Source: CAWAVN01 sp963844315
Lineage (GTDB): Bacteria > Planctomycetota > Planctomycetia > Planctomycetales > Planctomycetaceae
Direction: 5' to 3'
DNA: 64,000 bases
Assembly (NCBI GenBank): GCA_963844315.1
Contig: CAWJOC010000005.1
Coordinates: 62,001 to 126,000, forward strand
The notes beneath the pieces are model-generated. The model was not told the DNA's origin, did no database searches, and saw only the letters and a program-made list of their open reading frames with translations. The translations under genes were made by a program, and so were the position numbers. Positions 45,310-56,190 of this stretch are shown here, one piece after another. Within the stretch, counting starts at the first letter, position 1. Every line of letters begins with the position of its first letter.

Positions 45310-46350
45310 ATGAAATCGCGAACGTTGTTTTTGATCGGCGGGTGCTCCGGCAGCTTCGCGGCTCCCTCGGAGAACCGGCCCATCTACGATCCCGACGCCC
45401 CAAGACGGATGCGCCGCGTTCCGTTTCGCCGGGACATCTATGGCAGCCGGACAACGTGTTTTCTGCTGAGGCACAAGGATACGATCCTGGTGATCGACCA
45501 GGGCTTGGGCGTGGAACCCGTTTCGGAATTTCTAGTGTCCATGCTCCGAGCCGAGGGCAAAAAAGAGGCCACCGTTCATTGCTTGCAAACCCATTTTCAC
45601 GATGACCACCTGGAGGGGCTTCGGTCCAATTCGCTGTTTTTCGAAAAAGGGCTGACGCTGGAATTTCACAGCCCCAATCTCTCGGCGATCGGTAAAATCT
45701 GCGGGGCGGACTCGACCTATGATCCCTTGGGAACTCCGTTGGCCTGTCCCACAAGCCCGACGATGCAGGACATTCTCGCGGCCCGGTTTTGCGCGGGCTA
45801 TTGGCCGGTGACGTTGGATCTGCTCGACAAGGTGGGAGCCAAGAGAGTCTTCACGCAGTTCGTGCCGGGCTGTGTGTTTACGCTGGGCGAAATCCGCGTC
45901 CATACCTTGCCGCTGAAACATCCGGGCGGCTGCGTGGGTTATCGGTTTGAGATTCCCGGGGTGGGAGTCGTGGTCATCGCCACCGATTACGAACCCGAAC
46001 CGGAACCCAATCGTGATGTCATTGAATTTTTCGATGGGGCATCGCTACTCCTGGCGGACATGCAGTACCGCGATGCCGAGTACTTGGGCGAAATCGCCAT
46101 CGGGGAGAACGCCGGCACTCCGATGTCCCGCATGGGTTGGGGGCACGCCACGCCCGATCTCTTATTGCCGATGTTGAAAGCCTGCTCGCGATTGCCCCAG
46201 CGGGTGCGGATCGTGCATCACGATCCCAAACGCCCCGACACCGACCTGCAACTCTTCTGCGATGAAAGCACGGCTCAGATGGAAGAACTCTTGGGAGGGC
46301 AATTCCTGGACTTCCAATTCGCCCGCGAAGGCGAAATCTTCTGGCTATGA
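45310..46350 (+). CDS. Metallo-beta-lactamase-fold hydrolase
   Basis: The 346-residue protein contains LLRHKDTILVIDQGLGVEPV followed by CLQTHFHDDHLEGL, the H-x-H-x-D-H zinc motif. LPLKHPGGCVGYRFE supplies a further His and VVIATDYE the bridging Asp. RIVHHDPKRPD near the C-terminus is the final His segment. The set is complete, so a di-zinc hydrolase is expected, cytoplasmic as no signal is present. The opening IGGCSGSFAAP and KTRNC-like loop differ from glyoxalase II and RNase Z, resembling the cyclic-nucleotide-phosphodiesterase-like branch. Substrate cannot be inferred. Confidence 0.82.
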   Translation: MKSRTLFLIGGCSGSFAAPSENRPIYDPDAPRRMRRVPFRRDIYGSRTTCFLLRHKDTILVIDQGLGVEPVSEFLVSMLRAEGKKEATVHCLQTHFHDDHLEGLRSNSLFFEKGLTLEFHSPNLSAIGKICGADSTYDPLGTPLACPTSPTMQDILAARFCAGYWPVTLDLLDKVGAKRVFTQFVPGCVFTLGEIRVHTLPLKHPGGCVGYRFEIPGVGVVVIATDYEPEPEPNRDVIEFFDGASLLLADMQYRDAEYLGEIAIGENAGTPMSRMGWGHATPDLLLPMLKACSRLPQRVRIVHHDPKRPDTDLQLFCDESTAQMEELLGGQFLDFQFAREGEIFWL

Positions 46351-46385
46351 AAAGATCCGCTTTCCATCCGTTGTAAAAAGGTTGG

Positions 46386-46620
46386 GTTTTACCGCGAAGC
46401 GGTTACATTGCCAAGCCCAGGGTCGCGGCTTGCCGCGCACCCTGGGTGAGCGATGTTCAATTCGCTGCCTATACTGCCTATACGCTGAAAGCGTTACACA
46501 CAAAAGGTGCAACCCCTTTGGGGTAGATATGGATTTGGCCTTTTTACCCAGAGTGGCGCGGCTGCGCCGCTGACCCTGGGCTTTGGAATTAAACGCCTTC
46601 GGCGTAAAGATTGGAAAGTA
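46386..46620. repeat. Cluster of palindromic repeats in a gene-free gap
   Basis: At 46416-46446, CCCAGGGTCGCGGC faces GCCGCGCACCCTGGG across a two-base loop. Further on are CCAGAGTGGCGCGGCTGCGC with GACCCTGGG (46549-46580), AACGCCTTCGGCGTAAA, CCGCGAAGCGG and AACCCCTTTGGGGT. CCCAGGGT thus appears at both ends in opposite orientation. No protein-like frame exists across 46351-46674. The composition suggests one composite non-coding element lying between convergent genes. Confidence 0.65.
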
Positions 46621-46674
46621 CGACGACTAATTTAAAGACGCGCCCTGACGCCCTTTGCCGTTTCAGGCAACCGG

Positions 46675-47592
46675 TTACGCCGAGAGCTCTTCGCGGACTT
46701 TTTCCAGGAGGGCTTTGGTTTTCTTGACGCCTTCCACTTCGGGGATTGTGCCGCCTTCGAATTCGATGCCGACGTAATCGTGGTAGCCCGCGTCGATGAC
46801 GATCTTCATCATTTTGCGGTAATCGGTTTTGGTTTCGTTGCCTTGTGCGTCGAACTCATGGGATTTCGCGCTGACCAGTTTCGCCCAGGGCATGAGTTCC
46901 TTCGTGCCCAGGTAACGGTCGTATTCGTGGAAGTTGCCGAAGTCCGGCAGCGTGCCGCAGTTCTCCATGTCGACTTCCTTCATCACGGACGAAAGCCATT
47001 TGCCATTGGACGAAAGCCCGCCGTGGTTCTCGACGATCACGTTCATCTTGAGCGGCTTGGCGAATTCGCTTAGACGCCTTAGCCCATCGGCGGCGAGTTT
47101 CAGTTGTTCTTCATAGGTTCCCTTGGAAGCAGCGTTGACGCGGATGGAATGGCAGCCCAAAGTCTTGGCGGCTTCCACCCACTTCTTGTGCCGGTCCACG
47201 GAGCTTTGCCGGAGGTTTTCATCGGGATCGCCCAAGTTCCCTTCGCCGTCGATCAAAATCGCCGTCGCGCCGATGCCCACATCATCGGCGTTCTTCTTCA
47301 TTTGATTGATGTACTCGGCATCGGTGGCCTTGGTGAAGAACGGGCGGTTCCAATATTCCACGGCTTCGATGTTGAATGTCGTCTTGGTGAACTCGGCGAA
47401 ATCCAAGTTGTCGAGTTCTTTCTTGTCGATCATGCGGTGCAGGGAATACTCGGTCAGGGAGATCTTGTAAAGCGGCTTCTTGTCTTTCTGAGCGGCCGCC
47501 AAGGGAAAGGAAAGCAAGGAGCCAGCCAAAAGAGAACCGGCAGCCAATCGGGCGGAATCCTGCAAAAACTCGCGGCGGGTGGAAAGCGTCAT
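46675..47592 (-). CDS. Tat-exported sugar-phosphate isomerase/epimerase-like protein
   Basis: The start at 47592 has AAAGGAG 7 bp upstream and a twin-arginine signal (TRREFLQDSARLAAGSLLAG). The 305-residue protein is an AP-endonuclease-2/xylose-isomerase-like TIM barrel. Its segments include YKISLTEYSLHRMIDKKELD, TFNIEAVEYWNRPFF, GCHSIRVNAASKGTYEEQLK, MNVIVENHGGLSSNGKWLSS, TLPDFGNFHEYDRYLG and YVGIEFEGGTIPEVEGVKKT. The Glu, Asp, His and Glu metal ligands of the family are found in VEN-H, DFGN-H and IEFEG. Exported members are frequent in Planctomycetota and their substrates are unknown. It is divergent from the hydrolase at 47876. Confidence 0.87.
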   Translation of the reverse strand: MTLSTRREFLQDSARLAAGSLLAGSLLSFPLAAAQKDKKPLYKISLTEYSLHRMIDKKELDNLDFAEFTKTTFNIEAVEYWNRPFFTKATDAEYINQMKKNADDVGIGATAILIDGEGNLGDPDENLRQSSVDRHKKWVEAAKTLGCHSIRVNAASKGTYEEQLKLAADGLRRLSEFAKPLKMNVIVENHGGLSSNGKWLSSVMKEVDMENCGTLPDFGNFHEYDRYLGTKELMPWAKLVSAKSHEFDAQGNETKTDYRKMMKIVIDAGYHDYVGIEFEGGTIPEVEGVKKTKALLEKVREELSA

Positions 47593-47695
47593 GGAAGGCT
47601 CCTTTGCATTTTCCTGGTTGTGAGGGATTGGTGAAGAAGGTTTCAGGGTGGTAAAGTATAAATCGCCCGTCGCACTCACACAACAAAGGAGTGCG

Positions 47696-47824
47696 TCACC
47701 ACAAAGACACAAAGAAAAGGCATGAGGAGAAAAACCAGAAGTGTCCGTTCGTTAATTCTCTCATCCTCTCAAATTCTTCAACCTCATGCAGTTCTTCTCC
47801 GTCCTCCTTCGTGTCTTTGTGGTG
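47696..47824. repeat. Inverted repeat, ACCACAAAGACAC type
   Basis: TCACCACAAAGACACAAAG at 47696-47714 is mirrored by CTTCGTGTCTTTGTGGTGA at 47806-47824 with one mismatch; a ~90-bp centre contains AT-rich and TTC-rich sequence. It resembles in style the 37-bp-armed repeat at 30811-30943 but differs in sequence. It lies between two divergent genes and must overlap their promoters. Confidence 0.75.
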
Positions 47825-47875
47825 ATTTACTCTTCAGGAACCTTATTACATCCCGGAATTCAAAGGGGATTGACA

Positions 47876-48916
47876 ATGGATTGGAAGTGGTCATTCGCGA
47901 GCATCGTGCTAATGATGGTTTGCCCTTCGGTTGCTCTGTCCGAAGAGACGGAACCGGCGGGGTTTGTGGAGGTGGCGAAAACGGGTCAGGCGAAGTTCAC
48001 GCCGACCATGGACGAGGACACCGTGCCCAAACGGTATCAGCAATCCGCGCACGAGTTTTCGTTTGAAACGGAGTTTGAGCGCACAAGCGGCCCGGTGCGG
48101 GTTTTCAAAGTACGGTTTCCCTCGCCCGTGAAAACGGAAGTCGAAATCAACAACACCGTGCATGCCCAGTATTTTCAGCCCAGTGGCGAAGGGCCGTTTC
48201 CTGGTGTCGTGGTGCTCCACATCTTGGGTGGAGATTTCGCGCTTTCGCAGATGATCTCCAATGGTTTGGCGCGGCGCGGCGTGGCGGCGCTGTTTGTCAA
48301 AATGCCCTATTACGGGGAAAGACGACCGAACGGTATTAAACGGCGGATGCTCTCGCCCGATTTGGATGAAACCGTCGCCGGAATGACTCAGGCGGTCTTG
48401 GACATCCGCCGGGCGGCGACCTGGCTCGAGCACCGCCCCGAAGTGGATGGGAAACAACTCGGCGTGATGGGAATCAGCCTGGGCGGGATCATGTCGTGCC
48501 TGTCCGCTGCGGCGGAACCTCGGTTTCAAAAAGTCGCCATGTATCTCGCGGGCGGAAACATGCACTCGGCGATTTGGGATAGCGAAATCTCCGAGATCAA
48601 GCGTTATCAGGAAGAGTGGAAAGCCGCCGGCGAAACGCGGGAATCGTTCATCAAAAAAATGGCCGAGGTCGATCCGATCACTTTTGCCAACAAATTGAAG
48701 CACCGCAAGATCCTGATGGTCAACGCCAAGAATGATGAAGTCATTCCCCGCGCCTGCACAATGGCCTTATGGGAAAAGATCGGAAATCCTAAGGAAATCG
48801 TCTGGCTGGATGCGGGGCATTACTCGGCGGCGCTTTACATCGTCGGCGAGATGGAGCGGATGGGGCAGTTCTTCGGCTCGAACGAAGTGGGGGAAAGGAA
48901 AGAGGGGGAGAATTGA
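47876..48916 (+). CDS. Secreted dienelactone-hydrolase-like alpha/beta hydrolase
   Basis: The start at 47876 has AAGGGG 8 bp upstream and opens a signal peptide (SFASIVLMMVCPSVALSEE); the longer frame runs into the inverted repeat. The 346-residue protein contains FPGVVVLHILGGDFALSQMI (oxyanion region), LGVMGISLGGIMSCLSA with the Ser nucleophile in G-x-S-x-G, ILMVNAKNDEVIPRAC with the Asp and WLDAGHYSAALY with the His. The catalytic triad is complete. A ~95-residue N-terminal beta region precedes the fold. Expected to be a periplasmic esterase or deacetylase; natural substrate unknown. The frame is intact. Confidence 0.85.
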   Translation: MDWKWSFASIVLMMVCPSVALSEETEPAGFVEVAKTGQAKFTPTMDEDTVPKRYQQSAHEFSFETEFERTSGPVRVFKVRFPSPVKTEVEINNTVHAQYFQPSGEGPFPGVVVLHILGGDFALSQMISNGLARRGVAALFVKMPYYGERRPNGIKRRMLSPDLDETVAGMTQAVLDIRRAATWLEHRPEVDGKQLGVMGISLGGIMSCLSAAAEPRFQKVAMYLAGGNMHSAIWDSEISEIKRYQEEWKAAGETRESFIKKMAEVDPITFANKLKHRKILMVNAKNDEVIPRACTMALWEKIGNPKEIVWLDAGHYSAALYIVGEMERMGQFFGSNEVGERKEGEN

Positions 48917-49053
48917 CATCCGTGGTTCGGTTGTCAAAGGTGCGGAAGTCGTCGAAAACAACGGGGCGACTCTGGAAACTTGTCGCAAAACCTTTGAGCG
49001 AGTTGTATAAAGGAGACTGACTTGAAGGGGAAGGCGTTCGCGAGGCTTGGGGC

Positions 49054-52291
<3,238 letters not shown>

Positions 52292-52301
52292 AGGAAATCC
52301 C

Positions 52302-53178
52302 ATGCGAAGAATCAGAGTCGCGCTGCTGGCGTTTTGCGGAATTTTGGGCCTGGCCCTTCCCATCGCACAGGGACAAGAACCCGCTCGGCAAACTCGTCGC
52401 GAGCGATTGCTCCAACAACCGGGCAATGGTCCCGCACCTCAGCGTTTGACCTGGACCATCGCCGAGGAGGAACGGGAGGCATTGGTGTATCTGCCTCAAA
52501 CGAAGACCGAAGGTGGGTCGCCCGTGGTGTTTGGCTTTCACGGGCATGGCGGGAACATGCGAAACGCGGACCGCACGTTTGGCTTTCAAAAACTCTGGCC
52601 GGAAGCGGTGGTGGTTTACATGCAGGGCCTGCCCACGCCGGGACAACTCACCGATCCCGAAGGCCGGCGCAACGGCTGGCAGCACGAAGCCGAGGAAAAA
52701 GGCGGACGCGACCTGAAATTCTTCGATGAGGTGTTAAAGACGCTCCGCGAAAAGCACACCATCGACGAGAACCGCATCTACGCCACCGGCCACTCCAACG
52801 GCGGCGGCTTCACCTATTTGCTGTGGGCCAACCGGCCCGATGTGTTCGCCGCGATTGCCCCTTCCGCTGCCGGTTCAAAAAGCCTTCGCACTACGATCCC
52901 CAAACCCGTTCCGGTGATGCACCTCGCGGGCAGGCAGGATGAATTGGTGAAATTCTCCTGGCAGGAACTCACCATGCTGCAGGTGCGAAACATCAACGGT
53001 TGTCAAATTGAAGGCAAAGAATGGGCTAAGGGCTGCACCCTGTACCCCTCGGAAACGGGTGCGCCCTTCGTCTCCTACATCCACAATGGAACCCACAAAT
53101 ACCCGACCGAAGGCCCGGCGCTTCATTGTCAAGTTCTTCAAAGAGCACAAGAGGTCGGCGACGAAACCAACAAACTAA
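52302..53178 (+). CDS. Secreted esterase, polyhydroxybutyrate depolymerase/LpqC-like (frame change near 3' end)
   Basis: A signal peptide (VALLAFCGILGLALPIAQGQ) precedes an esterase with SPVVFGFHGHGGNMRNADRT, YATGHSNGGGFTYLLWANRP (Ser nucleophile in G-x-S-x-G), MHLAGRQDELVKF (Asp) and YIHNGTHKYPTEGPA (His). Near 53118, in GGCCCGGCGCTTC, a GCGC site, the frame must change. The true end then reads FIVKFFKEHKRSATKPTN and stops with TAA at 53176. Without correction the frame runs on antisense to fmdB until 53546, which is implausible. The corrected stop overlaps the stop of fmdB on the other strand. Start is 11 bp after the kinase stop, so it is probably in the same transcript. Confidence 0.82.
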
Positions 53179-53480
53179 TCAGCCGACGGCTTTTTCGAAT
53201 CGCTTTTGCTTTCCGACTTTTTTTCGGTGGAAGGCTTGGTTTCACTGGAGCCTTCTTGGGCTTTTTTGTCGGCTTCAGCGGATTTTTTGTAGGAATCGCT
53301 GCGGTAGTCGGTCTGATAGAAGCCCGAACCTTTGAAGATGATCCCCGCCCCCGCACCGATGACTCGCTCGGCTTTCTGCTTGCCGCACGAGGGGCATTTC
53401 TTGATGGGGTCGGCTTTGATGGATTGGAACAATTCCCATTCGTGCTCGCAGCTTTTGCAGCGGTAATCGTAGGTTGGCAT
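53175..53480 (-). CDS. FmdB-family zinc-ribbon protein
   Basis: The 101-residue protein begins PTYDYRCKSCEHEWELFQSI and has KKCPSCGKQKAERVIGAG: two CxxC pairs forming the zinc ribbon of the FmdB/CxxC_CxxC_SSSS family. A segment FKGSGFYQTDY is the other conserved part. The C-terminal third is a low-complexity Lys/Ser/Glu tail. FmdB-type proteins are annotated as regulators, without firm function in most bacteria. It is the last gene of the minus-strand chaperone block and its stop overlaps that of the convergent esterase. Confidence 0.9.
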   Translation of the reverse strand: MPTYDYRCKSCEHEWELFQSIKADPIKKCPSCGKQKAERVIGAGAGIIFKGSGFYQTDYRSDSYKKSAEADKKAQEGSSETKPSTEKKSESKSDSKKPSAD

Positions 53481-53556
53481 AGGTGGTCCTTAGTGGAGAG
53501 GATGAAAACGGATGTGAAAGAGGGGTGGGGGTTATTATGGGCGTGATTGTTGATTG

Positions 53557-54171
53557 CTACTCGGCAGGCAGACCTTCGGGGGGACCGCTGGAGACGAGGA
53601 CTTTGGTGGGCCTGACCACGCGGTCGTAGAGGGTGTAACCTTTTTCGAGTTCTTGCGCCACGGTCATCGGGGGATAATCCGGCGAGGGCACTTGACCCAA
53701 GGCTTCGTGCAGGTTGGGGTCGAAAGGCTCCCCCAAGGCGTCAATCGGCTTGACCGAGTGTCGGCTGAGAATGTCTTCGAGTTGCTTCGCGACCATATTC
53801 ACACCGAGCAAAAGGTCGTCAATGTTCTTGGAAGTCTCCGCCGCCCTGAGTGCCCGCCCCAGATTGTCCAAGCCGGGCAGCAATTCCCGCGCCAAGGGCA
53901 AGACTTGATATTTCCGCAATTCCTCCGCTTCCCTGTGGACGCGCTTGCGGTAATTGTCCAACTCGGCTTCCGCGCGGAGCCATTTGTTCTTGTTCTCGTC
54001 GCGCTCAACGGCCGCGGCTTCCAGTTGCTCTTTCAAGGAAGCGAGACTGGCTTTGTTTTCGGCGTCTGGCTTCGATGGATTCTCGCCACCAGTGTTTTCG
54101 CCTTGATTTTGCGGGTCCGATTCAGGCATGTCGTCAAGCTTTGGGCTAAAGTGGGATTCTCTGGGGTTCAT
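53557..54171 (-). CDS. grpE: Nucleotide exchange factor GrpE
   Basis: A 204-residue GrpE. An acidic, disordered N-terminus (residues 1-40) leads to a long coiled coil (SLKEQLEAAAVERDENKNKW, LRAEAELDNYRKRVHREAEE). The dimer/DnaK-binding head follows: LPGLDNLGRALRAAE, PFDPNLHEALGQVPSPDYPP and LEKGYTLYDRVVRPTKVLVS. The ATG at 54171 lies within a 12-bp repeat that is duplicated on the far side of an inserted palindrome. That start was probably placed next to dnaJ originally. No clear ribosome site remains; an ATG at 54129 is an alternative. GrpE releases ADP from DnaK. dnaK itself is not in the window. Confidence 0.93.
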   Translation of the reverse strand: MNPRESHFSPKLDDMPESDPQNQGENTGGENPSKPDAENKASLASLKEQLEAAAVERDENKNKWLRAEAELDNYRKRVHREAEELRKYQVLPLARELLPGLDNLGRALRAAETSKNIDDLLLGVNMVAKQLEDILSRHSVKPIDALGEPFDPNLHEALGQVPSPDYPPMTVAQELEKGYTLYDRVVRPTKVLVSSGPPEGLPAE

Positions 54172-54263
54172 TCAGTCGAGTAGGGTCCGCGGTGCGGACC
54201 AATTCTTCAGAATTAAGTCCCCCTTCAATGGTCCGCAGAGCAGACCCTACTTGGGGTTCATTC
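54162..54263. repeat. Palindromic element with flanking 12-bp direct repeats
   Basis: AGTAGGGTCCGCGGTGCGGA (from 54179) pairs with the inverted TCCGCAGAGCAGACCCTACT ending at 54251. TGGGGTTCATTC occurs on both sides, at 54162-54173 and 54252-54263. The 78-bp unit between the direct repeats looks like a non-autonomous insertion with target-site duplication. It sits exactly between dnaJ and grpE, on top of the grpE start. Confidence 0.75.
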
Positions 54264-54279
54264 TGTTTTATATCAAGGA

Positions 54280-55419
54280 TTAATTCTCGGCTTCTTCCTG
54301 GCCGATGAAGTACTCTTTCAATTTCTCAAAGAAGGATTTGCGTTGCGGGGTCACGTCGGCGTGTTTGAGGTCGGCCAACTCCCGGAGTAGTTCTTCTTCC
54401 TTGTCAGACACCTTCTTGGGGACTTCCAATTGGATTTGCACGAACAAATCGCCGTTGGCTCCGCCGCGTACATCGGGCATTCCGTAGCCTCGAAGACGGA
54501 TGATTTCGCCGGGCTGCGTTCCGGGCGGGATTTTCAGTTGATGCCGGCCTTTGAGAACCGGGATTTCCAATTCCGCCCCCAACACCGCTTGCGGATACGT
54601 CACGGGAACCCGGCAGGTGAGGTGGCGATCTTCGCGCTGGAATAACGAGTGCTCTTTGACGCGAATGTCGATCAATAGGTCCCCGCGTGGCCCGCCGCCC
54701 ATGCCGGAATCGCCTTCCCCTCGGAGGCTGATTCGGTTCCCGGTGTCCACGCCAGCGGGAATCTTCACGTTGATTTTGACGTGCTCCGGTTTTCGACCGG
54801 CTCCTTTGCAGTCCTCGCACTTTTCACGAACAACCGACCCAAGCCCGTTGCAGCGGGGGCAATCGACGGCCATTGCGAATCCGAAGAAACTGCCGCCGCG
54901 CTGCATCACTTGGCCTTGGCCGCCACAATAATCGCAGGACTCCGCTTTGGTTCCGACCTTGGCGCGATTGCCTTTGCAGGTCTTGCAGAGTTCCTGGCGC
55001 TCAAATTCCAAATCCCGCGTGCAACCATTGGCGGCCTCCAAAAGATCGATTTCCACCACGGTCCTTAAATCGTTGCCGCGCTGCGCGCCGCCGCGCGACC
55101 GGCGGGTTTGGACGCCGAAGAGTTGGCTGAAAAGATCCATCGCATCGTGGAAGCCGCCGAAACCGTGCCCACCCATGTTGCCATCGACCCCGGCATGGCC
55201 GTAGCGGTCATAGCGCGAGCGGGTGTCGGGATCGGAGAGGATTTCATACGCCTCCGCGACTTCCTTGAACCGCACCGAGGCCGTGTCGTCGCCTTGGTTC
55301 CTGTCCGGGTGAAACTGCACCGCGAGTTTCTTATAAGATTTTTTGATTTCCTCGGGCGATGCTTCGCGAGAGACTTCGAGGACTTCGTAATAGCATCGCT
55401 TGGAAGACATGGAGACCAT
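54280..55419 (-). CDS. dnaJ: Chaperone protein DnaJ
   Basis: The protein has about 379 residues; the ATG at 55410 is an equally good start. The J-domain includes SYKKLAVQFHPDRNQGDDTA with the HPD triplet and EVAEAYEILSDPDTRSRYDR. A G/F region follows (GGHGFGGFHDAMDLF). Four zinc-finger motifs come next: CKTCKGNR, CDYCGGQG, CPRCNGLG and CEDCKGAG. The first lacks the final Gly of C-x-x-C-x-G-x-G. The substrate-binding C-terminal domain includes KINVKIPAGVDTGNRISLRG. It is a full type I DnaJ, partner of DnaK and GrpE. A palindromic element separates it from grpE. Confidence 0.95.
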   Translation of the reverse strand: MVSMSSKRCYYEVLEVSREASPEEIKKSYKKLAVQFHPDRNQGDDTASVRFKEVAEAYEILSDPDTRSRYDRYGHAGVDGNMGGHGFGGFHDAMDLFSQLFGVQTRRSRGGAQRGNDLRTVVEIDLLEAANGCTRDLEFERQELCKTCKGNRAKVGTKAESCDYCGGQGQVMQRGGSFFGFAMAVDCPRCNGLGSVVREKCEDCKGAGRKPEHVKINVKIPAGVDTGNRISLRGEGDSGMGGGPRGDLLIDIRVKEHSLFQREDRHLTCRVPVTYPQAVLGAELEIPVLKGRHQLKIPPGTQPGEIIRLRGYGMPDVRGGANGDLFVQIQLEVPKKVSDKEEELLRELADLKHADVTPQRKSFFEKLKEYFIGQEEAEN

Positions 55420-55591
55420 CGTTCGTAATTCACTAAAAATCGGTCACTCGTGATCGGCTTTTCAGGCCAATCACACTGGGCAGTCTGCGGAATCCTACGC
55501 AAAAAGGCAGTTTGAGGGAACCACAGTTTTTGATTGTCCTTTGGCCGTTGTCCTTGATCCTTCAATCCGTGTGCAGCGAGTCATGGAAACT

Positions 55592-56101
55592 TCAACCCGT
55601 CACCAGTTTCCAAATCAGCCAAAAAATATAACCAAAGGACGCGAGAGAGGCCGCTACGAAAATCAATATGAAAATCCATTTCACAACTGTCAAAAGGCGG
55701 AACAATCCTTTGAACACTCGCGCCGACAACTTGCTGCCCCAATCGCCGGGCAATAATAAGGGGCAAATCGGCAAGGCGATGCAAAACACGAGGACCGTGT
55801 CGCAAAACCTCGTCAAGATCCACTTCAAATCCGCATCCATCGTGGGGGCAATGTTCCATCGCATCGCGCCGACCATCAATCCCACGGGCAAAAGGACCAC
55901 GGCGATTACAATGGCCGGCCCAATGCCCTTCGCGTCTTCGCCAAAGGCGATGGGGCTGAGCTTTTGATCCGGTTCCGCTTTCAGCGGTTCGGGGCGGTCT
56001 TCCTGAAAATCGTCGAACACTCTCGATCCGCCCTTTCTGCCGAACTTTGTTCTTTGTCGGTTGGCGTTTGCGTCATAGTTTGCCTTGGAACTTGGAGACA
56101 A
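55592..56101 (-). CDS. Membrane protein of unknown function in the chaperone block
   Basis: A 169-residue frame beginning with TTG; the exact start is uncertain because no ribosome site is obvious. Residues 1-60 are polar and charged. Three hydrophobic segments follow: GPAIVIAVVLLPVGLMVGAM, ILTRFCDTVLVFCIALPICP and LTVVKWIFILIFVAASLASF with GYIFWLIWKL. The frame is convincing because it is long, has typical membrane composition and fits the gap between groEL1 and dnaJ in the same direction. I do not recognise a family. Confidence 0.6.
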   Translation of the reverse strand: MSPSSKANYDANANRQRTKFGRKGGSRVFDDFQEDRPEPLKAEPDQKLSPIAFGEDAKGIGPAIVIAVVLLPVGLMVGAMRWNIAPTMDADLKWILTRFCDTVLVFCIALPICPLLLPGDWGSKLSARVFKGLFRLLTVVKWIFILIFVAASLASFGYIFWLIWKLVTG

Positions 56102-56190
56102 CTGACAAGGGACTACCGACCCGAAAAGAAACCCCGGTGCCGAAGGGGTTCGACGGGCCGGGGTTCTCGAAACTCAACCAGTACCGCTTT

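Noticed and set aside
53179..53546. C-terminal extension of the 52302 esterase
   Set aside because: It arises only from a frame change at 53118 and runs antisense through the zinc-ribbon gene; the other frame gives a normal family C-terminus.
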